From: Opitutaceae bacterium
GTDB lineage: Bacteria > Verrucomicrobiota > Verrucomicrobiia > Opitutales > Opitutaceae
Length of the DNA: 64,000 nt
Assembly: GCA_019455245.1 (NCBI GenBank)
Contig: JACFMR010000018.1
Span: 1 to 64,000, forward strand
Reading direction: 5' to 3'
In this document: one piece after another, positions 26,072-34,190 of the stretch
Layout of the letters: each line of letters begins with the position of its first letter
How positions within the stretch are numbered: position 1 is the first letter of the stretch
The notes under the pieces: generated by a model
What the model was told of the DNA's origin: nothing
The model's database searches: none
The model's input: only the letters and a program-made list of their open reading frames with translations
Program-made: the position numbers and the translations under genes

Positions 26072-26860
26072 TCAGCCGGCGGCGGTTTCGCGGACGGCCT
26101 GTTCATAGAGGGCTTCGTCCATGGGGCGGTAGTGCCATTCCATGCGATCCTGCATGTAGGTGACGCCATGACCCTTGATGGTGCGGGCGATCAGGCAGCG
26201 GGGACCGGTTGCGGCGGCGAGGTCGGCGTGAGCTTTGGCCAGATGGGAGAAGTCATTGCCAGCTTCGGCGACGGCCACGGCAAACCCGAAGGCGCGCCAC
26301 TTGTCGGTGATGGGTTCGAGATTGAGGATGTCGCCGGTGTGGCCGATGCCCTGCAGTCCGTTGAGGTCGATGATGGCGGTGAGGTTGTCGAGCCGGTGTT
26401 GCGCGGCGAACAGCGCGGCCTCCCAGGTGGAGCCCTCGTTGCAATCGCCGTCGGAGAGCACGGCATAGGTGTGAAAATGTTTTCCGGTGTAGCGGTTGGA
26501 AAAGGCCGTGCCGGCGGCGAGGCTCAGGCCGTGGCCGAGGCTGCCGGTGCCGAAGGGAATGGCCTTGATGGCGCCGGAGCAGGGCGGATGGGCGGCGAGG
26601 AGGGTGCCATCCTGATAGAAGGTCTCCAACTCCGTTTCAGGCAGACGGCCGGAGAGTGAGAGCACAGTGTAGAGCGCGCTGGCCGCGTGGCCCTTGGAGA
26701 GGATCAGCGTGTCATCCGCCGACATCCGACCAAAGCAGAGGTCGACGAGAATTTCGAGGCAGCTCAGGGAGGAGGCGATGTGGCCGGAATTGGCACGGCG
26801 GTGCAACTGCAGCATACGGGCAGCGCAACGTTGACGCTCGGCTTTCAGATTCGGCGGCAT
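26072..26860 (-). CDS. transketolase N-terminal subunit (ThDP-binding half)
   Basis: A 262-residue protein with the thiamine-diphosphate domain of transketolase. SGHIASSLS (residues 25-33) carries the conserved His; SKGHAASALY is near 55; and the ThDP/metal motif runs from GDCNEGSTWEA (138-148) to N167. I choose the ATG at 26860 (MPPNLKAERQRC); the long open frame further upstream is antisense shadow of the gene at 27008. It is the first gene of an 11-gene minus-strand run and pairs with the C-terminal subunit 3 nt downstream. A candidate promoter lies about 40 nt upstream of the start. Confidence 0.9.
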   Translation of the reverse strand: MPPNLKAERQRCAARMLQLHRRANSGHIASSLSCLEILVDLCFGRMSADDTLILSKGHAASALYTVLSLSGRLPETELETFYQDGTLLAAHPPCSGAIKAIPFGTGSLGHGLSLAAGTAFSNRYTGKHFHTYAVLSDGDCNEGSTWEAALFAAQHRLDNLTAIIDLNGLQGIGHTGDILNLEPITDKWRAFGFAVAVAEAGNDFSHLAKAHADLAAATGPRCLIARTIKGHGVTYMQDRMEWHYRPMDEALYEQAVRETAAG

Positions 26861-26906
26861 GGAGTGGGGGAATGTTTGGCGCAGGCAAACGACCGGGGCA
26901 AGGCAT

Positions 26907-26935
26907 GATATAGTAATCAAGCCAACGGCAATGAA
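26907..26935 (-). promoter_or_regulatory. candidate promoter for the transketolase-glycan run
   Basis: On the minus strand, TTCATT (26935-26930) and TATATC (26912-26907) are 17 bp apart. The -10 box is reasonable and the -35 box weak. Transcription would start near 26900, leaving a leader of about 40 nt before the ATG at 26860. On the plus strand the overlapping TATAGT (26909-26914) could serve the divergent gene, but it has no matching -35 box. Confidence 0.3.
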
Positions 26936-27007
26936 GGACCGGAAATTACTTGCCCGGTGTGCATGCCGCGCACGAGTTTGGCCCCACTCAGACTTATTTC
27001 CGCCCTG

Positions 27008-29497
27008 ATGAACGATTCTGCATCCCCATCCGTCGGCCGTGTTCAACTTTCCCTCAGGCTGGGGCTGCTGCTGCTGGCTTTGTTGACGGCCTTGCTGCCG
27101 TGGTACCGCAACCGCGGTTACGTGCGGGATTTCTTTGATTACGGCGTCATCATCGGCGCGACCGGCCGGATGGAACAGGGACAGAAGCCTTATGCCGACT
27201 TCATCACCCCGATCCAGACCGGATGGTATGCATGGAACTGGGCGGCCGAACGCGTGGCGGGCGGCACTTTTCTGGCAATGACATGGAGCGGTGCGGCCAG
27301 CATCGTGCTGGCACTGGTGGGGCTGACCTTGCTGTTGGCGCGGCGCTGGCCCTGGAGCGTGGCGGTGCTGGTGGGCTGGGCCATCACCTGCGCCACGGCG
27401 GCGCAACACACGATTTACTGGTACAATCCCTGGGGCGTGGTCTGCTTGGCGGCAGCGGCCTGGGCAGGGGCGGTGGCCCCGGTTTGGCGCCGGGAGACGC
27501 TGGGGTGGCACGCGGTGATGATGGTGGCGCTGTTTCTGGGGGGGATCAACAAACTCAACATGCAATTGATGGCGCTGGGAATTGCGACAGGTTGGGCGGT
27601 GCGGGCCGGTCTGACCGGTCGCAGCACCTGGCGCCGGGTGGCGGTCACATTGGCCGCCTGGGGTTGCGCCGGGGGGGCAGTGCCGGTGCTGGCGGAGATG
27701 GCGTGGACCGGAGTTTCGTTTGCCCGCTGGTGGCATAATGTGATCGCGCAGATGTCCGGCGGAAGGGCGGGCATGTTGGCCGAGGCTTTGCACTGGGAAT
27801 ACCTGTTCAAGCCCTGCCACGATTACTACCGGCCGCTGCTGCTGCCGCAGGCGGGATTGGTGATGCTGCTCATGCTGGCCTTGTCCATGGTGGGGTTGGT
27901 GCGTCAGGCGTGGCGCAATCCCTTCGCCACGGACCGCTGGCTGGTGTGGGGTTGCGGGGGCGTCGCGCTGCTGGGTGGTTTGATTTTGTTCAGCACCAAC
28001 ATGGACATCGTCCATATTGCCCTGGGCGGCGTGCTGGCCATGATGGCGGCCTTGTGGCTGGGTTTTGGCGCCCCCGCCCGCGGCGCTTGGTTCAAGGCCG
28101 CGATCATTGCACCGGCGGTGCTGACGGGTATCGTGGGCTGGGAGTCAGCTTGGCGGGGGACGCGGTCACAATTCGGTTATTCGAATGCCCCGCGCAGCGA
28201 TTACCAACCCGCCGAAACGGCCGGCGACGATTTTGCCTATTTGCGCGGCACGCGCGTGCCGCCGGAGATGTTTGATGCGCTGCAAAAGCTGGGGCAGTGG
28301 CGCAACCGCCTGCCGGAAGCGGAAAAAAATGCGGTCCTCTATGCCGGTGGCACGGAATTGGCGGCCCATTTTTGGCCGGCTCCGCATACGCCCGAGCTGC
28401 CGCTTTACATCTTGGGCGGACATCAATTCGGACAGCCTGAATATCAGGCGACGAAAATGGCGGTGAGTGGTGGTGAGTATCAGCATATCCTGGTCTCGCT
28501 GGTGTTGGATCACTGGGAGCCTGAACTGGCCGAGATTCTGCGGATACGCTATGCGCGCCATTCTTTGGGCGGTGTTTTTTACCGATACAGCCGTTTCATG
28601 AAAGGTTCGGTCACCGCCAGCCCGTTGGAACTTTGGCGAAGCCACGGCGGTGCCACCGATGGCCGGTTGCTGCTTTCCAGTGCGGAGCTGTTTGGGGGCA
28701 GCGAACCCGATGCGATCCACTTCATCGGCACGTCCGATGGTCGCGAAACCATGAAGCTGGCCGCTGCCACCAACCGGTTGGCCGGCCAAGTGGTGGTGCG
28801 ACGCCTGACTGGTGATAATACGATCCCGCTGGCCGCAGATTTTTCCATTTATGCGGAGCATGATGAAGCCCATCGATTTCTCCGTTGGGAGCAACGCGTG
28901 GAATTGCATCCGGGACAAATGGAGACGCTGGTGGATTACTCGATCGACAGCAGCGGCATGCCGGCACGCTTCTACGTGGAGACGCCCCCGGATCAGACGG
29001 GTTTGCTGGCCACGGGTTGGACCGTGCCGAAAGTGCTGCACTCGGCCTTGGAAGGACCCGAAACGCCGCGATGGTTTTTCGCCAGTGACCGGTTGGTGCA
29101 GACCTTAAGTCCGGCGGAGGTGGACCAATTGCTGCCCGCGGACCGGACTTGGACGCCCGACAGGGTATATTTGCGCGGAGGGCGGGTGACGCCAGACGGC
29201 CTGGAGCTCGAGCCGGGCGGAGAATTGTGGATCCGCGCCGCGGACTACGTAACCGAATTATCGGGCACCGTTGTGGCCGGCCCGGAAGAGCAGTTGGCCA
29301 ATCCACCCGGGTTGTGGGGCGTCTGGTTGAAGGGGGCGCGCATGGAGGTGATCTCCTTGCAGCACCTGCGGCCGCCGGTCCGGGAATTGAATTTCAAATT
29401 GTGGTGTCCGGAACCAAACGGTTGGTTGATATTGGCGGCGGATCAATTGGCCGAGGCGCCTTCGATCCGCATTAAGATCAACCGGTTGGTGCGCTGA
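27008..29497 (+). CDS. polytopic GT-C-like protein with class II C-terminal modules (paralog 1 of 3)
   Basis: An 829-residue membrane protein. Residues 15-400 hold about ten helices. The first loop reads RDFFDYGVIIGATGRMEQG then PYADFITPIQTG, shared with the proteins at 34191 and 59940 (RDxxDY and a TPIQ/SPMQ motif); the Asp residues are candidate catalytic acids. About 430 soluble residues follow, ending in two beta-rich modules: one near 600-700 (FLRWEQRVELHPGQ) and a final one near 710-829 (DGLELEPGGELWI, PNGWLILAADQ). I take the ATG at 27008 (MNDSASPSVG) because the first helix follows naturally. It diverges from the transketolase gene and converges with the gene at 29541. The precise activity is unknown. 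Confidence 0.72.
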   Translation: MNDSASPSVGRVQLSLRLGLLLLALLTALLPWYRNRGYVRDFFDYGVIIGATGRMEQGQKPYADFITPIQTGWYAWNWAAERVAGGTFLAMTWSGAASIVLALVGLTLLLARRWPWSVAVLVGWAITCATAAQHTIYWYNPWGVVCLAAAAWAGAVAPVWRRETLGWHAVMMVALFLGGINKLNMQLMALGIATGWAVRAGLTGRSTWRRVAVTLAAWGCAGGAVPVLAEMAWTGVSFARWWHNVIAQMSGGRAGMLAEALHWEYLFKPCHDYYRPLLLPQAGLVMLLMLALSMVGLVRQAWRNPFATDRWLVWGCGGVALLGGLILFSTNMDIVHIALGGVLAMMAALWLGFGAPARGAWFKAAIIAPAVLTGIVGWESAWRGTRSQFGYSNAPRSDYQPAETAGDDFAYLRGTRVPPEMFDALQKLGQWRNRLPEAEKNAVLYAGGTELAAHFWPAPHTPELPLYILGGHQFGQPEYQATKMAVSGGEYQHILVSLVLDHWEPELAEILRIRYARHSLGGVFYRYSRFMKGSVTASPLELWRSHGGATDGRLLLSSAELFGGSEPDAIHFIGTSDGRETMKLAAATNRLAGQVVVRRLTGDNTIPLAADFSIYAEHDEAHRFLRWEQRVELHPGQMETLVDYSIDSSGMPARFYVETPPDQTGLLATGWTVPKVLHSALEGPETPRWFFASDRLVQTLSPAEVDQLLPADRTWTPDRVYLRGGRVTPDGLELEPGGELWIRAADYVTELSGTVVAGPEEQLANPPGLWGVWLKGARMEVISLQHLRPPVRELNFKLWCPEPNGWLILAADQLAEAPSIRIKINRLVR

Positions 29498-29504
29498 AAC
29501 AGCG

Positions 29505-29535
29505 TCCGGGGCTGATGGTGGAGTGGAGCCCCCCG
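29505..29535. terminator. weak hairpin between convergent genes
   Basis: CCGGGGCT (about 29506-29513) can pair with AGCCCCCCG (29526-29534) across a 12-nt loop. It lies between the stops of two convergent genes (29497 and 29541), where a bidirectional terminator would be expected, but no T run follows on either side. Confidence 0.25.
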
Positions 29536-29540
29536 AACGA

Positions 29541-31580
29541 TCATTCGAATTCCCCGTCACCCCAACAGGTCCAATCCTTCGAGATGGACCGGTAGGGAGA
29601 CGCGCGGAGGAGCAGGCGCGCGCCTTCGCCACGCGGCGGCAGATCGAGGGTGAATTGCTGTAATCCGCGGTCGGCGGGATTGGTGGCCGGCTCCAGCGTG
29701 CGTGAGGCCAACCGGTGGGTTTGACCGTCGTCGACCAGTTCGACGGTGAACGTCGCGCCATCGGTGTGGTCGGCGGGATCGGCATAGGCATCCGGCGCGA
29801 AACCAAACCGGACGGTGAAGGTCCGGGCGCTGCGCGGCAAGTGTCGCACGAGCACGCTCGGCGCATGGGCAAAGGTCAGTTCCCGGTCCTCGATGGTGAT
29901 GCGGCTGATGGGGAAGGCGCTTTGGTCCTGAAGTAATTCGGCGCCGCCATGCGCAGACTGGCGTTCATACACGAGGAACCGGGCATCGTGTTTGAGGTAG
30001 GGCAAGCCGGGGACGTCGAGTCCGGCGAGTTGGTCCTGGACGGAAAACTCCCGTGCGAACAGGTATTCGGTTTTCAACAGGTCATAACTGGCTTTTTGCA
30101 GGCCTTCGGCTTCATGAGGACGCAACACCAGCCAACGGGGTTTGAGTTCCGCGATGACTTTCTCCCAACCATTGCCAACCCGCTGCCGGGCCTCGACCAC
30201 CTCGCGCGAGGAGAGACCGGGCATGTCGTAAGTTTTGAGGCCGGAAAAATATCCGATGTAGCCCAACGGTTCCATGAACACGGTGTCGTCGGGCTGCGAA
30301 TTGGCCTTGAGCCATTCACCGATTTTGCGGCGGTTGCCGTCCTCCACGATTTTCTGCTGGGCGGCGAAGAGCCGACCGGACTGCCAGGTCAGCCACGCAT
30401 TGGCGACCAACGCCACGGTGACAATGGTGAGGGCAAATCCTAGAATCTGGCGGTTGCGGTTGGTGGCTGGGTAATGGTGCTCCCATTTGGCCGCGGCCGA
30501 AAGCAATTGGGCCAGCAGACCGCCCGCGCTGAACACCGCCAGCAACGTGGTGGCGGGCAGGTACCAGGGAAACGGGAAATAGGGATAATAGGACAGATAA
30601 ACGTGCGCGCCGAAGAAGGCGAAGGATGCGGCGCGTGTCTCCATGCGCAGGAACGGCAGCACCCAGAGCAGTGCGATCGTCGCGGCTACGGCGCGGGCGC
30701 ATTGCACCAAGACCTCGGGCCAGCCGCCAAATTGGTGGTAGGCGGGCAGAAAAGTGGCGTGGATCGAGCCGCTGCCGGCCCACATGTTCATGGGCAGGCG
30801 CAGAATGGTTTCGACCAGGCCCGTCAAGGTGTGCGGATCCCCGAAGCCGCTCTTGGCGGTGATGGTATGAGGCACCGGCGTGCCGTAGTAACCCCACGCG
30901 AAAAGCAGCCACGGCAAATACACCGCCGTGGTTACCAGTCCGGCCTTCAGATAAAGGGTGAACAGCTGACGGCGGCCGCGACCGGAGCGGAGCGGTTCAT
31001 TGAACAGCCAGCATCCGGCCGCCAGGAGGCCGATGTAAATGAAGCTGTCCGGGCGGGTCCACATCAGGCCGGCCCACGCCAGGCCGAGGTGTTTCCACGC
31101 GTGCTCCGTGCGATTGAAGTGCGCATGCAAGGTCCAGGTCAGGAACAGCACGAGAAAGGCCGTCTCCATGCCATTGATGGAGAAATCGATGATTTTGGAA
31201 TCAAGGGCCAGCCAACCGATGAGCAGGATCGCCGCGAGGCGGGCGTAGGCGAGACGTTGAGCCAAAGACCAAAGGATCAGGGCGGTGACACCGAGAACGG
31301 CGGCGGACAGCAGGCGGAAAAGCCAAAGGGCGGCGGCATCGGAGGCGTTGAACGTGGTCAGGCTGGCGGCCGCCGGCAGCAGCACCCCCAAGGGCGAGGT
31401 GAAGGTGTGCAGCTTTTCACCCGCGTGGTAAACCAAGCCCTGGCCGGTCGCGAGGTTCTTGCTGGAGCGCCATGTGATGTAGTAATCTTCCCACACATGC
31501 TGCGTGACGAAGGCGAAGACGATCGCGATGAGGAAGGGCAGCAGGAAAAGGCCAAGCCGGGTCGAAGCAATGTGGCGCAT
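29541..31580 (-). CDS. GT-C-like glycosyltransferase (AftB-like N-terminus) with class I C-terminal module
   Basis: A 679-residue membrane protein. The first loop, DYYITWRSSKNLATGQGLVY near residues 32-51 followed by FTSPLGVLLPA, matches the DxYIxxRxxxNLxxGxGLVYxxGE...TSPL pattern of a GT-C group that includes mycobacterial AftB-type arabinofuranosyltransferases. GMETAFLVLFL and WTRPDSFIYIGLLA are further family marks. Helices end near residue 420. A soluble region follows and the class I module closes the protein (about 565-679: VRFGFAPDAYAD, TDGATFTVELV, ADRGLQQFTLDLP, DWTCWGDGEFE). The ATG at 31580 is chosen because it directly precedes the first helix. It stands alone on the minus strand. 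The sugar is unknown; AftB likeness does not imply arabinose. Confidence 0.78.
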   Translation of the reverse strand: MRHIASTRLGLFLLPFLIAIVFAFVTQHVWEDYYITWRSSKNLATGQGLVYHAGEKLHTFTSPLGVLLPAAASLTTFNASDAAALWLFRLLSAAVLGVTALILWSLAQRLAYARLAAILLIGWLALDSKIIDFSINGMETAFLVLFLTWTLHAHFNRTEHAWKHLGLAWAGLMWTRPDSFIYIGLLAAGCWLFNEPLRSGRGRRQLFTLYLKAGLVTTAVYLPWLLFAWGYYGTPVPHTITAKSGFGDPHTLTGLVETILRLPMNMWAGSGSIHATFLPAYHQFGGWPEVLVQCARAVAATIALLWVLPFLRMETRAASFAFFGAHVYLSYYPYFPFPWYLPATTLLAVFSAGGLLAQLLSAAAKWEHHYPATNRNRQILGFALTIVTVALVANAWLTWQSGRLFAAQQKIVEDGNRRKIGEWLKANSQPDDTVFMEPLGYIGYFSGLKTYDMPGLSSREVVEARQRVGNGWEKVIAELKPRWLVLRPHEAEGLQKASYDLLKTEYLFAREFSVQDQLAGLDVPGLPYLKHDARFLVYERQSAHGGAELLQDQSAFPISRITIEDRELTFAHAPSVLVRHLPRSARTFTVRFGFAPDAYADPADHTDGATFTVELVDDGQTHRLASRTLEPATNPADRGLQQFTLDLPPRGEGARLLLRASPYRSISKDWTCWGDGEFE

Positions 31581-31625
31581 ACGAATTACGGTCAGCAAAA
31601 GTGCGTCATGTCCTGAAGCAAGACC

Positions 31626-31808
31626 CGGTTTGCAGGGAAGCAGAACCGACAAATGCCGTGCTTGAGTTCACCGCCTTGGTCCCCTCTATTGCGAGGCCAT
31701 GTTCGAGAAGATGAACGTATCGCCGAAGGACCTGCCCGGTCGGGCCGCAGGGGGACCGACCCGGGCGAAGCCGTATCTCCGGGCGGCGATCCCCAACCGC
31801 TAAGCGGT
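31626..31808. other. structured intergenic segment (nested inverted repeats)
   Basis: The 274-bp gap between divergent genes (31581-31854) contains four potential stems. CGGTTTGC pairs with GC(A)GAACCG at 31626-31648. ATCGCCG (31719-31725) pairs perfectly with CGGCGAT (31784-31790) and encloses CCCGGTCGG (31735-31743), which pairs with CCGACCCGGG (31756-31765) with one bulge. ACCGC-TAA-GCGGT is at 31796-31808. A 34-codon open frame (31699-31803) overlaps but has no recognisable family. This could be a small RNA, a leader RNA or a remnant of a mobile element; both strands are possible. Confidence 0.4.
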
Positions 31809-31854
31809 GCCCATGCTCCGCCCACGGAACCAATCGGAAGACCATAATACGGTC

Positions 31855-34158
31855 ATGGCATCAAACCATACCCGTTTGGTGGTGCTGGCCGGCCTGTGTA
31901 TTCTCGGGCTCTCTGTGGTTTTCAACGAGTTCGGCTTCATGCATTTCGAGTGGTGGAGCGAATATGTGACTTTCCACCTTGGGCCGGGTTCGCTCTGGAC
32001 CAAGATTCTCAACAGCTACGTGCTGGACAGCGGACTGTATCTCGGGCGCGAGTTTTCATATCTCGTCGATCACATCGACATGCGCTTGATGGCGCTTTCG
32101 GTGCGCTTTGGGTTCCCGGTGTTCGACTCTTTCGTTCATCTGGCGTTGAGTCTGTTCATAGGCGTCAGGATCGCCCGCTACGCGTCGCGTGATCTGCAAT
32201 TGGGTTCGTTGATCGGATTGCTTTTGGCCCTGATCTTCTGGACGGCTCCCAGCACCTACCTGCACTTTTTGATGCGCACGGCCAAGGGCCTCACGGCCAC
32301 CGGATTGATCATTGTTTTGCTGGAGACCCACCGGCTGTTGGTGAACAGGCCGGTGGCGCAGACGGGGTGTCCCTGGCGCACCATCCTGCTTATCACAGCT
32401 GGGGCCGCGGTGATGAGTTTTTCAGACCGGCAGGGGTTGTATTTTCTCCTCACGATCATGATCGGCATCGGGATTCATTGGCTGCTGGTGCGATCGAAGG
32501 CCGCCCTCGTGGTTTTGGGTGCGCTGACAGCAGTGCTGGCGGCCGAACTGCTGGCTTTCTTTTGGATCACACCGGCGCTGATTCGGAAATATTGGCACTA
32601 TGAACCCGATTTTTCGTACAATCGGATGCCATGGGCCGAGTTGTGGTCGGATATCGGCCGGTATGTGATTGATGCCGGCGGGTTGCTGTTTGACACCATG
32701 GGCAATGTGCTGGGCGGCCTGCCTGCCTGGCTGGTGCTGCCTTTGGTGCCGCTCCTGATCGTGCAGGTGGCGAAAAGCGATCTGCGAAGCAAGAACTGGC
32801 GCGGGGGGCTGCCCGCCTCGGCGGCGATGATATTCATGCTGTGCGCCCTGTGGGCCATGTATGGACTGCTGCTGCTGCGTCACCCGCCGTTGCTGTGGCC
32901 CGATATCCGCGTGGTCTATTATTGGATACCGACGAGCGTGTTGGTTGTCCTGGGCTTGGCGTGGGCGGCCCGGGCGGTCCGGTCGGTCCGGTCGGCTCCC
33001 GCCAGTCGGACGATGGTGCCGGTCATTCTAGGCGTGATCGTGGCGGGCAATGTCATGAATCTGCCCCGGCACAAGCAGATCTTGGCCAGCGGGCATCTGC
33101 GCGAATCGATTGAGACCAGCCGCGCGATGCGGGAAGCGCTGATGGAGCCGTTGCTGCCGGACCAAGCGGCTCCGGAGAACCTGGATCGCATCAATGCGTT
33201 TCGGACCTTGCGCGGATTGACGGATCAGCGGTCGGGTGATCCCGCCGTGGTCACTCCGGAGCAATACCTGGCACGGTCCGACGGTCATCAATCCTTTCTG
33301 CGGGCATACGGTGGCAACCTTGATCCACGGTTTTTGCTTACCACGGGTCAACTTTGGGAGCAGGGGGAAAAGCCGCCATTGATCGGAACTTCCGTCGAAG
33401 CGGCGGTGCTGCAGACCAGGATATCAACCAACCGGATCAGGGTGCAAATGCATCTGCGGCGTTTGCCCGGGCGGGACGGGACCCAGGAAAGCGCTGAGTT
33501 TGCCGCTTATGCACTGATGAACGATACGGAGGAGGGTAGGCTCTTGCGTTGGCGGGGCAGTCTGGATCTGGCACCGGATCAGGAAGAGGTTATCCGGGAG
33601 CTGGAAATCGACGGCAGCGGTCTGCCCACGTTGTTCACCGTGAGGGTGTCGGATGCATCGTCCGGTCACGTGGTGGCCGGGTGGCGTAATCCGATGGTGA
33701 CGCATGTCTCCCGGGACACCGACAGGCCCCTGTGGATCATGCCCAATCAGCACCATGCATCGGTCGAGATGATTGAGGCGGACTATACCCGTTTATTGCC
33801 GGCAAACTGGCGTCCGATGGCAGGCTGGATGCGCGGGGCCCGACGCGAGGATGATGGCATCGTCCTGCAGCCGGGCGGTGAAATCTGGCTCAGATGTGCC
33901 GGGGACATTGTGGAAATCCAAGGTGAATCGTGGCGAGAGGACGGTTACGAGGAGGTCAGCGCCGGAGTCACTGGCTGGTGGTTCAAGGGCGGGAGGCTCG
34001 AGCCGTACGAATTGCCTTCAATCCAAGGTTCCCGGCCCGGTACCCGCTTGTTCCGGGCTTGGGGAGCGGAATACGGTGGATGGCTGGTGATCACCGCCCC
34101 GGCCGACACCGCGTCGGTGCCGCTCGTCCTACGCATCACCCATGTCACCGGGCGGTGA
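31855..34158 (+). CDS. polytopic membrane protein with class II C-terminal modules
   Basis: A 767-residue membrane protein with about ten helices in residues 5-400. Marks in the N-terminal part are FEWWSEYVTFHLGPGSLW and GREFSYLVDHIDMRL; I cannot assign these to a named family, though the layout (short first loop with acidic residues, many helices, then a large soluble tail) is GT-C-like. The soluble C-terminus (about 410-767) carries the same two modules as the proteins at 27008 and 34191: one with LLRWRGSLDLAPDQEE and a last one with DDGIVLQPGGEIWL and YGGWLVITAPAD. Of three in-frame starts (GTG 31807, ATG 31813, ATG 31855) I prefer ATG 31855, nearest the first helix. It is followed 32 nt later by the gene at 34191 on the same strand. 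Confidence 0.65.
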   Translation: MASNHTRLVVLAGLCILGLSVVFNEFGFMHFEWWSEYVTFHLGPGSLWTKILNSYVLDSGLYLGREFSYLVDHIDMRLMALSVRFGFPVFDSFVHLALSLFIGVRIARYASRDLQLGSLIGLLLALIFWTAPSTYLHFLMRTAKGLTATGLIIVLLETHRLLVNRPVAQTGCPWRTILLITAGAAVMSFSDRQGLYFLLTIMIGIGIHWLLVRSKAALVVLGALTAVLAAELLAFFWITPALIRKYWHYEPDFSYNRMPWAELWSDIGRYVIDAGGLLFDTMGNVLGGLPAWLVLPLVPLLIVQVAKSDLRSKNWRGGLPASAAMIFMLCALWAMYGLLLLRHPPLLWPDIRVVYYWIPTSVLVVLGLAWAARAVRSVRSAPASRTMVPVILGVIVAGNVMNLPRHKQILASGHLRESIETSRAMREALMEPLLPDQAAPENLDRINAFRTLRGLTDQRSGDPAVVTPEQYLARSDGHQSFLRAYGGNLDPRFLLTTGQLWEQGEKPPLIGTSVEAAVLQTRISTNRIRVQMHLRRLPGRDGTQESAEFAAYALMNDTEEGRLLRWRGSLDLAPDQEEVIRELEIDGSGLPTLFTVRVSDASSGHVVAGWRNPMVTHVSRDTDRPLWIMPNQHHASVEMIEADYTRLLPANWRPMAGWMRGARREDDGIVLQPGGEIWLRCAGDIVEIQGESWREDGYEEVSAGVTGWWFKGGRLEPYELPSIQGSRPGTRLFRAWGAEYGGWLVITAPADTASVPLVLRITHVTGR

Positions 34159-34190
34159 AAGTTATCGGCCGAGAATTAAAAATTTAACGC

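Noticed and set aside
26861-28015. N-terminal extension of the transketolase frame up to 28015
   Set aside because: The extra 385 codons are antisense to the gene at 27008 and lack any domain; transketolase N-subunits start at the ATG at 26860.
31615-31660. Possible SRP RNA or 6S RNA
   Set aside because: The segment GGGAAGCAG recalls the SRP RNA symmetric loop, but the tetraloop and flanking helix do not form, and no 6S central bubble arrangement is evident.
31699-31803. 34-codon open frame starting MFEKMNVSPKDLP
   Set aside because: No family, no clear ribosome site and overlap with strong stems; not supported as a gene, though mentioned with the structured segment.
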